Origin: a virus
Virus record (IMG/VR): IMGVR_UViG_3300025435_000010
Span: 62,001 to 126,000 of that record
DNA: 64,000 nucleotides
Direction: 5' to 3' (one strand)
Shown here one piece after another: positions 23,521 to 31,108 of the stretch. The notes under the pieces were generated by a model, which searched no databases, was not told where the DNA came from, and saw only the letters and a program-made list of their open reading frames with translations. Made by a program: the position numbers and the translations under genes. The stretch's first letter is position 1. Every line of letters starts with the position of its first letter.

Positions 23521-23808
23521 ATGAAGCATCGAGATGATCACGTATCTCTTATAACATACGAACAGGAGCATTTATTTCTTGCTTTCTGTTCTTTCGTTAC
23601 ACTCATGCACGCTAAAAAATTAAATCTAGCAAATGTCTTTCTTTTAGTATTACAGAACAAAGCTTTACGTGATTTGTTTAAGTTGTATTGTGATGCAAAT
23701 AGTGATTACGCTGTTGTACAAGCCTTTCTTTCATTTGATCCTAGCTTACATAAAAGCAAATATGTAATGAAATACTTGAATAATAGTAAAAATAAGATTA
23801 CAATCTAG
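23521..23808 (+). CDS. Small helical hypothetical protein (95 aa)
   Basis: I do not recognise this protein. It is helical (EQEHLFLAFCSFVTLMHAKK, NVFLLVLQNKALRDLFKLY) and ends in a basic segment. It lies between gp41 and the gp59-like gene, the position of T4 gene 33 (late co-activator) relative to 59 and 32. However, I see no convincing gp33 sequence pattern and do not make that call. The following gene starts 2 nt after its stop. Confidence 0.65.
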   Translation: MKHRDDHVSLITYEQEHLFLAFCSFVTLMHAKKLNLANVFLLVLQNKALRDLFKLYCDANSDYAVVQAFLSFDPSLHKSKYVMKYLNNSKNKITI

Positions 23809-23810
23809 AG

Positions 23811-24467
23811 ATGGAGCTATCTCTTACGGAGTTTGAAAAACACATCTACAATACCCATTTAAGAATCTCCCGTAGTAAAAAGGGATTACCATTTAAGTAT
23901 AGAAAAGATTTCAGCTATTTGCTTGATATTATTGTTATCAATTTAAAGAAAATATCAATTTTTCTAGCTAAGTTTCCGCATATTAAACTTGAAGACTTCA
24001 TTAAAGCTCCCTATGAAATCTATCCAGATGAGCAGCATTTTGAATTAGATTATTATACAACACTCAAAGCAACGAAAGCTTATACGTTATATCAAAAGAA
24101 ACTTGAGTCAATGGACCCTGACGCAGAAGAACAACTTAAAAATATTATCGAATCATTAAAATTTATTTCCCTATTTTGCAGAGAACAAAAAATATCTATT
24201 GATGAATATATCAATCATATCACCGGCAACAATCTCTCCTATGTCTTGCATCTGAAGGAACATAGAATAAATGCTTATACATTATTTGGATTTCCTAGCT
24301 TTGAGCGAAGTATAAGAGCTCTTGATAGCCAACTTATTAAATTCGTTCTAGGTGAAGACTTTTATAATAATCTTTCAAGCTTTCGGTTAAAGTTTTTTGC
24401 TTCTAAAAAAGCGAAAACATTAGTTGAACTTGGAATAAAAAAAATAAAAATACAAAAAACTACTTGA
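23811..24467 (+). CDS. 59: gp59-like helicase loader
   Basis: A 218-aa helical protein, nearly the same length as T4 gp59 (217 aa), encoded between gp41 and gp32 as expected for the loader. Visible blocks are FEKHIYNTHL, LPFKYRKDFSYLLDIIV, AKFPHIKLEDFIKAPYEIY, SLKFISLFCREQ, HRINAYTLFGFPSFERSI and a basic C-terminus FRLKFFASKKAK. gp59 binds fork DNA and gp32 and loads gp41. The identification rests mainly on size, helical character and position; identity to T4 gp59 is low by eye. Its TGA stop is inside the -35 box of the gp32 promoter. Confidence 0.6.
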   Translation: MELSLTEFEKHIYNTHLRISRSKKGLPFKYRKDFSYLLDIIVINLKKISIFLAKFPHIKLEDFIKAPYEIYPDEQHFELDYYTTLKATKAYTLYQKKLESMDPDAEEQLKNIIESLKFISLFCREQKISIDEYINHITGNNLSYVLHLKEHRINAYTLFGFPSFERSIRALDSQLIKFVLGEDFYNNLSSFRLKFFASKKAKTLVELGIKKIKIQKTT

Positions 24468-24492
24468 TTAAACAAAAACCACAAACTATACT
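24464..24492 (+). promoter_or_regulatory. Promoter of gene 32
   Basis: TTGATT (24464-24469, containing the stop of the preceding gene), 17-bp spacer, TATACT (24487-24492), then 14 nt to ATG 24507. This is the longest leader (about 8 nt) among the early-type promoters here. Confidence 0.55.
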
Positions 24493-24506
24493 AAACAAAA
24501 TTAATT

Positions 24507-25376
24507 ATGAGCTCCACATTCACATCATCAATGTTCGATAGCATTAAGTCCGCCCTTACTAAAAATACTGAGGGCAGCAACAACAAGTTTAAGGATTACC
24601 TTAAAACAGAGGTCGGTAATACCTACACTGTCCGTATCCTTCCTAATATTAAGGACCCTAATAAGACATTTCTCCATTACTATTCTTATGCTTGGAATAG
24701 CTTTGCTGATGGTAAGCTTATCAACGTAATAAGTCCTACTACTTGGGGCCAGCGTGACCCAATTGCTGAAGAGGGATACCGTATTCGCCGTAACGGTACA
24801 GAGGAAGAGAAGGACAAGGCTCGTGCTCTTAACCGTAAGGAGAGTTGGCTAGTTAATGTATATGTAGAAAACGATCCTGTTCGTCCAGAGAATAATGGTA
24901 CGATCAAGGTTCTTCGCTTTGGTCGTCAACTTAATAAGATTGTTATGGATGCTATTGAGGGGGACGATGCAGCTGATTTCGGACCTCGTATTTTTGATCT
25001 ATCACCTAACGGTTGTAGCTTCCGTATTAAGGTTGAGAAGCAAGGCGATTTCCCGACTTATGTTTCTTCTAAGTTTGCACTTCCTAAGGCTGCTGTTGGT
25101 CTTGATGCCGATTCCTACGAAGAGATCTATAATAATATTTTTGATCTTGAGTCCTACTTAACAGTTAAGAGTTACGATGAACTTAAAGATATTCTTAATG
25201 CACATTACCACTGCACAGCTGACGTAGTTGAGGACGCTGCAGAGGCTCCGGTAGTTGCTCCTAAGATTACCACAACACCTAAACCGGTATCAGCTCCAGT
25301 TGCTGAAAAGAAGGCAACCCCTGCTAGCCTTGATGATGACTCTATTGCTGATCTTCTTAAGGGACTTGAAGACTAA
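24507..25376 (+). CDS. 32: gp32 single-stranded DNA-binding protein
   Basis: Coats single-stranded DNA at the fork and in recombination. The 289-aa protein (T4: 301) shows the OB-fold core (NTYTVRILPN, FLHYYSYAW, KESWLVNVYVENDPVRPENNGTIKVLRFGRQ, GCSFRIKVEKQ). An Ala/Pro/Thr linker leads to an acidic C-terminal tail (DDDSIADLLKGLED) that recruits partner proteins. The zinc-binding His/Cys cluster of T4 gp32 is absent: no CxxC is found in the core. Codon use is biased as in highly expressed genes. The next gene overlaps by one base (TAATG). Confidence 0.92.
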   Translation: MSSTFTSSMFDSIKSALTKNTEGSNNKFKDYLKTEVGNTYTVRILPNIKDPNKTFLHYYSYAWNSFADGKLINVISPTTWGQRDPIAEEGYRIRRNGTEEEKDKARALNRKESWLVNVYVENDPVRPENNGTIKVLRFGRQLNKIVMDAIEGDDAADFGPRIFDLSPNGCSFRIKVEKQGDFPTYVSSKFALPKAAVGLDADSYEEIYNNIFDLESYLTVKSYDELKDILNAHYHCTADVVEDAAEAPVVAPKITTTPKPVSAPVAEKKATPASLDDDSIADLLKGLED

Positions 25377-25831
25377 TGGATACCTTTAACGAAGCAGGGC
25401 TTTCGCCAGACGAAATTAAAATGCTGACCCTACAGTTTATGGGTCAGCATTTAACTGGTGACCTTAAAGTATTGGATCAAAATATTATATCAAGAAATAA
25501 TACCCTACAGGGTATGGTGCTTAATCCAACTGCAGTAATAAACAGCATTCCATCTAGTGCTTCACAGCCGTTACCTCAACCTCAAGTACCAGTATTATCA
25601 CAACAGGTACAAGTAACCCCTACACTCGGAGCTGAAACATTTACTTCACCTCAACCAATACTAGCTCCTGTTGAACAAAGTAATAATACAAATCGTGATC
25701 AGCTTGAGTTTAGTTTTGAGACAAGTCCATTATCAGTACGCATTTTTGAATCACTTGAACGTATTGAGAAAAAGCTTTCTCTTATTGAGGACAGACTTTT
25801 TGCTCTTGAAGATTTTAAAAAAAAGGACTAA
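25376..25831 (+). CDS. Hypothetical protein with Pro/Gln-rich middle and C-terminal coiled coil (151 aa)
   Basis: No family is recognised. Residues 1-55 are helical (SPDEIKMLTLQFMGQHL), 56-110 form a Pro/Gln/Ser-rich linker, and 115-150 form a short coiled coil (VRIFESLERIEKKLSLIEDR) ending in a LEDFKKKD tail. It is translationally coupled to gp32 (TAATG) and lies just upstream of the clamp gene, so a role in replication or transcription by the clamp is conceivable but unproven. Confidence 0.7.
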   Translation: MDTFNEAGLSPDEIKMLTLQFMGQHLTGDLKVLDQNIISRNNTLQGMVLNPTAVINSIPSSASQPLPQPQVPVLSQQVQVTPTLGAETFTSPQPILAPVEQSNNTNRDQLEFSFETSPLSVRIFESLERIEKKLSLIEDRLFALEDFKKKD

Positions 25832-25839
25832 TATATCGC

Positions 25840-25867
25840 TTGTTTAGGCGAATAAAGTGTCTATTAT
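25840..25867 (+). promoter_or_regulatory. Early-type promoter of gene 45
   Basis: TTGTTT (25840-25845), 16-bp spacer, TATTAT (25862-25867), 6 nt to ATG 25874. Confidence 0.6.
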
Positions 25868-25873
25868 AACAGT

Positions 25874-26608
25874 ATGATTCTTACCATACCAGATAGAGAA
25901 GATTTTCTCAATAGCTTTTTAACACCCTTGAGCCGTGTAGCTGATAGTGCTGTTTTAAAGCTTACCTCTAATGAGATATCAGCAATTATAACTACGAGTG
26001 ATAATACACTTGTCGTTTACGCTACATATAATAATATTCTGTCTGGAGTAGAGAAGAATCTTAATATACCAGATTTAAAGAAGCTTTGCAGAGTAATTTC
26101 ATGTATTGAAGAAAAAGGTTGTGCTTTGGATATTGCTAGTAATTATGTTGGCTTTGAATCATCATCTGTTAGATTTAAGTATTTTCTTTACGAAGATAAT
26201 ATTATCAAGACCCCTAAGCAGATTAATCTTGATAAACTGAAAGAACTGCCTTTTGATGGTGATTTCACTATTCCCTTTACATCGGTAATATCCCTTATTA
26301 AGGGTAGTTCTATTGCTACTGAGACAAATAAGATTTATCTCTCTTTCAAAGAGGGTGATGTATTCGGTGAGTTGACTGACAAGACAAGAGCAAATACCGA
26401 TTCGTATGGTATTAAGATATCTTCAGATTACACAGGAGATGTAATTAATATACATGTACCGTTGAATTTTGAGTTATTTAGAATAATTTCTTGTATGAAA
26501 TACAAAGAGCTCGCGGCGAGTATCTCCTCAAAGCGAGGACTATTAATTCTTAACACAGGCAATGAGACAACGAAAATGAAGTTTATTGTTTCAGCACTAC
26601 AAAACTAA
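25874..26608 (+). CDS. 45: gp45 sliding clamp
   Basis: The trimeric processivity clamp of the polymerase, which in T4 also activates late transcription with gp55 and gp33. The 244-aa length (T4: 228) and the pattern fit: FLNSFLTPLSRVADSAVLKL, SAIITTSDNTLVVYATY, NIPDLKKLCRVISC and VRFKYFLYED, then a second domain with TIPFTSVISLIKGSS, INIHVPLNFELFRII and the C-terminal strand TKMKFIVSAL. The following gene starts 3 nt after the stop. Confidence 0.88.
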   Translation: MILTIPDREDFLNSFLTPLSRVADSAVLKLTSNEISAIITTSDNTLVVYATYNNILSGVEKNLNIPDLKKLCRVISCIEEKGCALDIASNYVGFESSSVRFKYFLYEDNIIKTPKQINLDKLKELPFDGDFTIPFTSVISLIKGSSIATETNKIYLSFKEGDVFGELTDKTRANTDSYGIKISSDYTGDVINIHVPLNFELFRIISCMKYKELAASISSKRGLLILNTGNETTKMKFIVSALQN

Positions 26609-26611
26609 TTT

Positions 26612-27013
26612 ATGAGCAACAATAAACTTAAAACACCTAGTTATTTTATTAAACGATTACGCGATAATGGATTCGTTGTTGTTCGGTTATTCTCTGTATA
26701 CGCTAAGCATGACCCACGTAGATGGACGGTTATTGTAAATCCGAGCGAAGCATCAGTCTTAATTACTTGCTATGTAAATAAAACTGAACTCGGTGAAGTT
26801 TTATTTGAACTTAATGATGGCGGTGCACGTATTCCAAAGAATTTTAATCTCCAAACCGATAGTATTGAAGTTATTATTGACTATCTTATTATGCGCGGTA
26901 TCACAAATAACACAGATTATCATGGTCGCTCGAGATATCTTTCCAAGGGAATAAATAATTGTGATGAGCGACAAGCGCCCCAACAACAGGGAGAAGAAAG
27001 TGAAGAAGTCTGA
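26612..27013 (+). CDS. Conserved-type phage hypothetical protein (133 aa)
   Basis: The pattern SYFIKRLRDNGFVVVRLFS, DPRRWTVIVNP, VLITCYVN, FELNDGGARIPKNF and TDSIEVIIDYLIMRGI is one I associate with a small uncharacterised protein common in T4-like marine phages. It is a mixed alpha/beta protein of unknown function. It sits in the gp45 transcription unit. Its last 50 nt overlap the start of the next gene, and the acidic C-terminal residues (QQQGEESEEV) come from that overlap. Confidence 0.75.
   Translation: MSNNKLKTPSYFIKRLRDNGFVVVRLFSVYAKHDPRRWTVIVNPSEASVLITCYVNKTELGEVLFELNDGGARIPKNFNLQTDSIEVIIDYLIMRGITNNTDYHGRSRYLSKGINNCDERQAPQQQGEESEEV
26952..26957 (+). promoter_or_regulatory. Possible late box within the 26612 gene
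   Basis: AATAAATA ending 6 nt before ATG 26964, the usual late spacing, but inside a coding region, so chance is possible. Confidence 0.35.
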
Positions 27014-27299
27014 AACAAAACTTTCTAATGAAGATAAGGAGGTATTGCGTAAGGCTATGCTTTCCTCTTTACAGGAAAATATACAAACTCATGAAAACGG
27101 TATAAAAAGAGATCTCAAAACTCTTTCTACCCAAGTTGAAGAGTACCTTTCGTCCTTTATTATTCTCGGTTACACGTTTGATGGAGAACCTGTTCATTGT
27201 ATATCTGCACATAACCAACAGGAAGCCGATTCTTTAGTTACGTTAATTAATAAGTTCTTTCACAGTCATATTGAAAATGACAATCCAGAACAAAATTAA
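26964..27299 (+). CDS. Hypothetical protein (111 aa)
   Basis: The ATG at 26964 (MSDKRPNN) is preferred over a GTG one codon earlier. A basic N-terminus is followed by a helix (NEDKEVLRKAMLSSLQEN) and a small alpha/beta part (SSFIILGYTFDGEPVHCISAH, ADSLVTLINKFF). No function is recognised. It overlaps both neighbours (50 nt upstream, 23 nt downstream) in a gp45-linked block of small genes. Confidence 0.65.
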   Translation: MSDKRPNNREKKVKKSETKLSNEDKEVLRKAMLSSLQENIQTHENGIKRDLKTLSTQVEEYLSSFIILGYTFDGEPVHCISAHNQQEADSLVTLINKFFHSHIENDNPEQN

Positions 27300-27594
27300 A
27301 TCTCTCTTTAAAAAACCTCAGCACCCAAAGCAGCCGTATATATATGCAGTAACTGCTGGAAAGTATTTGGGCGAACTACTTGTATATATTGAAGGTAATG
27401 CTGATGATTATTCTTTTTTAGCGTTGCCTGAAATGAAGATACGTCATATACCCAGAGAAAAATTTGATATTGGTATACGAGATAAGATTATTGACGTAGT
27501 GGAAAAATTACCTGCATTTGTACATAAGACCTGCATACAGCAGTTTAATAAGAATAAATCTAGTACCCTAGCACTAGAAGATACGGAAGACTAA
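27277..27594 (+). CDS. Conserved-type phage hypothetical protein (105 aa)
   Basis: The ATG at 27277 (MTIQNKIKSLFKKPQ) is chosen over a TTG two codons upstream. The core AVTAGKYLGELLVYIEGNADDYSFLALPEM, followed by IPREKFDIGIRDKIIDVVEKLP, resembles a small uncharacterised protein I associate with T4-like phages. The function is unknown. Its TAA stop is the first three bases of the late box that precedes the 27603 gene. Confidence 0.7.
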   Translation: MTIQNKIKSLFKKPQHPKQPYIYAVTAGKYLGELLVYIEGNADDYSFLALPEMKIRHIPREKFDIGIRDKIIDVVEKLPAFVHKTCIQQFNKNKSSTLALEDTED

Positions 27595-27597
27595 ATA
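27592..27597 (+). promoter_or_regulatory. Late box (TAAATA) for 27603 gene
   Basis: CTAAATA ending 5 nt before ATG 27603; its TAA is also the stop codon of the preceding gene. Confidence 0.5.
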
Positions 27598-27602
27598 AAT
27601 TC

Positions 27603-27791
27603 ATGGACATCATACAACCAAAGGTTATACAGTCTCCTATTAGCGGTGAACCTGTAAGACCGAGATTAAAAACTTATATTCGCGACAATCAAGAAATTGT
27701 TGAAGCTGAATATATTTGCCCTGCCTCTGGTAAGTTCATTCGCAAAGGTGTCGTCTCAGTGAAAGATCTCAGTAAACCTGAGACACAATAA
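27603..27791 (+). CDS. Small conserved-type phage hypothetical protein (62 aa)
   Basis: The sequence QSPISGEPVRPRLKTYIRDNQEIVEAEYICPASGKFIRKG forms a compact beta-rich unit. A PxSG motif occurs twice (SPISGEPV and CPASGKFI), possibly two small ribbon-like strands, though only one cysteine is present. I have seen such short proteins in T4-like phages but know no function. The late box gives predicted initiation at its ATG. Confidence 0.65.
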   Translation: MDIIQPKVIQSPISGEPVRPRLKTYIRDNQEIVEAEYICPASGKFIRKGVVSVKDLSKPETQ

Positions 27792-27796
27792 TTATC

Positions 27797-27824
27797 TTGT
27801 TTTTAATATTTTTGGTCATATACT
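27797..27824 (+). promoter_or_regulatory. Early-type promoter of gene 61
   Basis: TTGTTT (27797-27802), 16-bp spacer, TATACT (27819-27824), 6 nt to GTG 27831. Confidence 0.6.
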
Positions 27825-27830
27825 GATGAT

Positions 27831-28865
27831 GTGATACTGCCTCAGGAATATATAATTCAAAAATTTTACCAGTACGCAGGCTACCCTAAGTTTAAGAAGA
27901 TTACGAATACCTACGAGGCAGGTTGTCCAATTTGTCGTGAGGGTACATCGTGGTTAAAGAAAAGCAGATGCTATTATATTGTTGAGAAAAATGCAATTTG
28001 CTGTCATAACTGCGGTTGGTATGGTAAACCGCTAAAGTGGATTCAAGAAGTATCAAATCAAACGTACGATGAAATCTTAAAAGAAGTCAGGACTTACGAT
28101 ATTATACCGACTGATATCTCTCAAGAAGAAGAGTCGTTAGATATATCTAAAATAACGCATAAGCTTCCATTAGATTGCATAAATTTGTTCGATCAGCATC
28201 AAGTTGACTATCATAGGAACAATAGTATTGTTCAAAAAGCTCTTGAATTAATAAAGAACAGAAGGCTCAACACAGCAGTTAATAGACCAAATTCATTGTG
28301 GTTATCCTTGACGGACAGAGTACATAAAAACCGTTTAATTATTCCGTTTTACGATGAAAAAGGGAATATTATCTTTTATCAGTCTAGAACTATTATTAGC
28401 CAACCTAACGATAAATTACCTAAGTATCTCAGCAAAATTAATGGCGAAAAATCATTATTCAATCTTAATAAGATTGATACAGATTATGACTATATTTTTA
28501 TTTTTGAAGGTCCAATTGATGCCTTTTTCGTGCAAAACGGTACCGCAGTAGCCGGTATACAGGAGAACAGTAATAACACATTCTCTTCACTCCAACAGAC
28601 CCAGATTAATAATTTTAAACTATCTAAAATGATATGGGTCTTGGATAGTCAGTGGCTAGATAATGCAAGTAAAACTAAGACTCAACGGTTAATTAACGCA
28701 GGTGAGACAGTTTTTATATGGCCAGAAAAAATAGGTAAGTTATATAAAGATTTTAATGATGCGTGTATTGCAGCAAACATTGACGAAATATCACACAAAT
28801 TTATATTATCAAATTCGTATGAAGGGCTGAAAGCAAAACTACTGCTTTCTGAGATAAGATCTTAG
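27831..28865 (+). CDS. 61: gp61-like DNA primase (DnaG type), GTG start
   Basis: Makes RNA primers at the fork with gp41. The 344-aa protein (T4: 342) has an N-terminal zinc-binding domain with CPIC and CCHNCGW cysteine pairs, a middle catalytic region (NRLIIPFYDEKGNIIFYQSRTI) and a TOPRIM domain with YIFIFEGPIDAFF and MIWVLDSQWLD. The GTG at 27831 is supported by the promoter 6 nt upstream. It shares a 4-nt TTAG stop overlap with the convergent 28862-29266 gene. Confidence 0.9.
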   Translation: MILPQEYIIQKFYQYAGYPKFKKITNTYEAGCPICREGTSWLKKSRCYYIVEKNAICCHNCGWYGKPLKWIQEVSNQTYDEILKEVRTYDIIPTDISQEEESLDISKITHKLPLDCINLFDQHQVDYHRNNSIVQKALELIKNRRLNTAVNRPNSLWLSLTDRVHKNRLIIPFYDEKGNIIFYQSRTIISQPNDKLPKYLSKINGEKSLFNLNKIDTDYDYIFIFEGPIDAFFVQNGTAVAGIQENSNNTFSSLQQTQINNFKLSKMIWVLDSQWLDNASKTKTQRLINAGETVFIWPEKIGKLYKDFNDACIAANIDEISHKFILSNSYEGLKAKLLLSEIRS

Positions 28866-29266
28866 TCGTTAGCTGAAGCTAAGTAGCCTTTAAGTGACTG
28901 ACTTAAACTACCGAGATCTGCAGCAAGGCGTGAAATCTTTTTCTTCTCACTTCTTGCAATGTTTTCAAACATTGTATCGCAAGGAGCAGAGTGGAGTTGA
29001 ATTTGCATTGAATTGCTATTTGTATCGTTTAAAAATATGATAAAATCATCGATTTTATTAATCCATTCATGTAGTGTGTTAATTTGCTCAACCTTTACAT
29101 GGTCAATACGCGTCTGCCTTTCAGCAGCTTTTACATCGAAATCAGAAGGTTTTGCTGTATCAAGACTTTGTGCCATAGCTTCTTGATCATTTGCGGGAGC
29201 AGGCTCAGGGACCGGAGCAACATCTGCTTCAAGAATATAATCAAACCTCGACTTAAAATAACTCAT
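28862..29266 (-). CDS. Putative packaged protein with PA-rich linker (134 aa)
   Basis: The start MSYFKSRFDYILEADVAP is a targeting-like segment (ILE-A). A Pro/Ala/Glu linker (about 16-35) is followed by a helical domain (about 48-134) with an amphipathic helix INTLHEWINKIDDFIIFL and KKISRLAADLGSLSQSL. The organisation is like the 6535-6984 protein. A perfect T4 late promoter TATAAATA lies 5 nt before the ATG. The function is unknown. Confidence 0.7.
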   Translation of the reverse strand: MSYFKSRFDYILEADVAPVPEPAPANDQEAMAQSLDTAKPSDFDVKAAERQTRIDHVKVEQINTLHEWINKIDDFIIFLNDTNSNSMQIQLHSAPCDTMFENIARSEKKKISRLAADLGSLSQSLKGYLASAND

Positions 29267-29271
29267 AATAG

Positions 29272-29279
29272 TATTTATA
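29272..29279 (-). promoter_or_regulatory. Perfect T4 late promoter TATAAATA
   Basis: Minus-strand TATAAATACTATT then ATG at 29266: an exact T4 late box, with predicted initiation on the A of ATG. Confidence 0.8.
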
Positions 29280-29287
29280 GCTGAGAT

Positions 29288-29293
29288 TAAATA
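29288..29293 (+). promoter_or_regulatory. Late box (TAAATA) for 29301 gene
   Basis: TTAAATA ending 7 nt before ATG 29301, back to back with the minus-strand late promoter at 29272-29279. Confidence 0.5.
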
Positions 29294-29300
29294 ATTTTAC

Positions 29301-29693
29301 ATGAAAAAGAAGGTTCTATTTGAGGATACAGTTTCATACTATAATAAGTGGGTATCTGGTCAAGCTGCACGTGAATTCGGTGCCATTAAAATGAAATTCA
29401 AGGACCTAACTGGACAGGATAAAGGTAAACTAACACAGAGTCCTAACGATGCTAGAGCGAATAATGTATTACCTTTCCCTCTACCGAACACAGCATCAGT
29501 TCTCGGTGATTTGCTTACAAATACAACAAATTCACTAACTTTGTTTAAAGATGCTCTTAAGCATCCGTTAATTAGAGAAGACGAAAAAGCGAAAAAGGAA
29601 ATTGAATTAATTGTTAACTGCTTAAACAAATCACTATTAGATCTCAAACAGATCTTTGTTGTACTTACAAAAAGCGCTAAAGAAGACGCTTGA
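29301..29693 (+). CDS. Hypothetical protein, possibly virion (130 aa)
   Basis: No family is recognised. The N-terminus MKKKVLFEDTVSYYNKW is weakly like the targeting peptides (LFE-D). Residues 30-75 are polar (DKGKLTQSPNDARANN), and 75-130 are helical (SVLGDLLTNTTNSLTLFKDA, EIELIVNCLNKSLLDLKQIF). The late box and the divergent targeting-peptide gene suggest a late virion-related product. Its TGA stop is part of the -35 box of the next promoter. Confidence 0.65.
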   Translation: MKKKVLFEDTVSYYNKWVSGQAAREFGAIKMKFKDLTGQDKGKLTQSPNDARANNVLPFPLPNTASVLGDLLTNTTNSLTLFKDALKHPLIREDEKAKKEIELIVNCLNKSLLDLKQIFVVLTKSAKEDA

Positions 29694-29718
29694 TTTTAAG
29701 TGTTTATAGCATTATTAT
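29690..29718 (+). promoter_or_regulatory. Early-type promoter for 29725 gene
   Basis: TTGATT (29690-29695, containing the upstream stop), 17-bp spacer, TATTAT (29713-29718), 6 nt to ATG 29725. Confidence 0.55.
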
Positions 29719-29724
29719 ATAGTA

Positions 29725-30138
29725 ATGCTCGGTAAACTTTTAACACAATTAACAGCGCTAATTATAGTTGCTATATTATTTGGCTTACTATTACAACACT
29801 CTGGTGTTAGCTTATTTATAAGCATTCCACTCGGTATAATTCTTCAATTTGGTGTGTATTATGCGTTTATTACTATTCTCAATGCTTTTGTAGAATTAAG
29901 AAATAAAAAGCTTGAAAACGAACGCATTAAAGAATTTAGCCTTCAAGGTCTTGAGGTAACATGTCCTTGTGCTCTAAAGAAAATAGAGTTTGTTCCTATT
30001 ATTCTCAATACCGACAACAAATATACGTGTAATTTTTGTCAAAAAAATGTTAGCGTATATGTCGTACCCGAAACAGCACTTGTAACAGAACCACTTGCTC
30101 TTACACAGATGCCACCAATAATTCCGCTGCCTGAATAA
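29725..30138 (+). CDS. Membrane protein with two TM helices and a C-terminal zinc ribbon (137 aa)
   Basis: Two hydrophobic segments (LTALIIVAILFGLLL and SLFISIPLGIILQFGVYYAF, about residues 10-55) should form a hairpin in the inner membrane. A charged helix (VELRNKKLENERIKEF) is followed by CPC and CNFC pairs about 25 residues apart, a likely zinc ribbon, probably on the cytoplasmic side, and a Pro-rich tail. The function is unknown. The early-type promoter suggests a role during takeover, for example anchoring a complex to the membrane, which is speculation. Confidence 0.7.
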   Translation: MLGKLLTQLTALIIVAILFGLLLQHSGVSLFISIPLGIILQFGVYYAFITILNAFVELRNKKLENERIKEFSLQGLEVTCPCALKKIEFVPIILNTDNKYTCNFCQKNVSVYVVPETALVTEPLALTQMPPIIPLPE

Positions 30139-30142
30139 TATA

Positions 30143-30601
30143 ATGGAAATACCTGAAAGTATAAGCAAATTAACGATAGAAGGTGTCGCAGATCAATTTA
30201 CACTCTCATCTCAAAAACAACAAATACCTATTGAGGATTTTATAATTCTACTAAAACAACAACTAAATTTATCAAACTATAAGTCCTTTGAGGAGGGTTT
30301 AGTATACCACAAGAAAGACCCGAAATCCGAAAAAAACTTTATTAAAAATTTATTTTTTTTATATAACGATACCATGGTTAAAGCTATACAAACCTCGAGT
30401 ATTAGCGATGATATAAAGAATGACGTTGTAACAGCGTTCACAACTATTGTCAGTAATACCATGCAAAATATTGATACAATCTATACTCTTACAAGTACTT
30501 TAAATAACAATAAGAATATTATTGACGTTCAAAAAATTCTATACATAATACTCGGATATGTCATCGACACAATTAAGCGAAATAACAACACAAGTAACTG
30601 A
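30143..30601 (+). CDS. Hypothetical helical protein (152 aa)
   Basis: No family is recognised. It is almost all helical, with a helix-rich C-terminus (SNTMQNIDTIYTLTSTLNN, ILYIILGYVIDTIKR). It starts 4 nt after the membrane protein gene and overlaps the next gene by 44 nt, so it belongs to the 29725 early unit. Confidence 0.65.
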   Translation: MEIPESISKLTIEGVADQFTLSSQKQQIPIEDFIILLKQQLNLSNYKSFEEGLVYHKKDPKSEKNFIKNLFFLYNDTMVKAIQTSSISDDIKNDVVTAFTTIVSNTMQNIDTIYTLTSTLNNNKNIIDVQKILYIILGYVIDTIKRNNNTSN

Positions 30602-30869
30602 CCACAATCAATTTAACATGTCATACGACGAATATGCACGTTGGCTTTGCTTACTCGAGGGCATTGAAATTGTAGGTAAAAGAGTAGAACAACTCAAGAA
30701 ACGCTCGATTGATAGTAGTATTGATTGGATTAAACCACTGGCTTTTCAAAAATATATTGATGAGCGTTTTCTGTCAATGAAGTCAGATCTTGATGAGATC
30801 GAACGACACGAATCAATTACAGCCCCAAAAATTTCATGCACTACATCATTGGTACCAACTTTAGCGTAA
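30558..30869 (+). CDS. Hypothetical protein (103 aa)
   Basis: The region NQFNMSYDEYARWLCLLEGI, VGKRVEQLKKR and YIDERFLSMKSDLDEIER is helical with coiled-coil character. The function is unknown. The overlaps of 44 nt upstream and 34 nt downstream show tight packing in one transcription unit. Confidence 0.6.
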   Translation: MSSTQLSEITTQVTDHNQFNMSYDEYARWLCLLEGIEIVGKRVEQLKKRSIDSSIDWIKPLAFQKYIDERFLSMKSDLDEIERHESITAPKISCTTSLVPTLA

Positions 30870-31108
30870 AGCCAGATCCTCGACGCAGCTTCCTTGCAAA
30901 GGAAACAGCATTTAATGTGAATATGCAATATAATCTCATTAATATTAAACCTCAAGACAGCGCTCTTGAATATACATTTTATGGTAGCGATGATTCAAAA
31001 GTGACTTTAAAATTCAATACAAGCAAAGATGCAGATCAATTCATTGCTAAGTTGCGAAACGAGAATTTGCCAGTGTATAACCCTGAAATCGGTAAACTCG
31101 ACGTCTAG
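30836..31108 (+). CDS. Small hypothetical protein (90 aa)
   Basis: The start MHYIIGTNFSVKPDPRRSFL, followed by YNLINIKPQDSALEYTFYG and a short strand-helix end (KVTLKFNTSKDADQFIAKL), suggests a small beta-barrel. I have an impression of similar MHYIxGT proteins in T4-like phages but know no function. It ends in a shared CTAG with the gp14-like gene. Confidence 0.65.
   Translation: MHYIIGTNFSVKPDPRRSFLAKETAFNVNMQYNLINIKPQDSALEYTFYGSDDSKVTLKFNTSKDADQFIAKLRNENLPVYNPEIGKLDV

Noticed and set aside
23521-23808. gp33 late co-activator by position between gp41 and gp59-like
   Set aside because: Position fits T4 order, but I could not see a gp33-like pattern or a clamp-binding C-terminus, so it is left as hypothetical.
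26612-27594. gp62 clamp-loader small subunit among the small genes after gp45
   Set aside because: None of these products shows the gp62 pattern I know; left as conserved-type hypotheticals.
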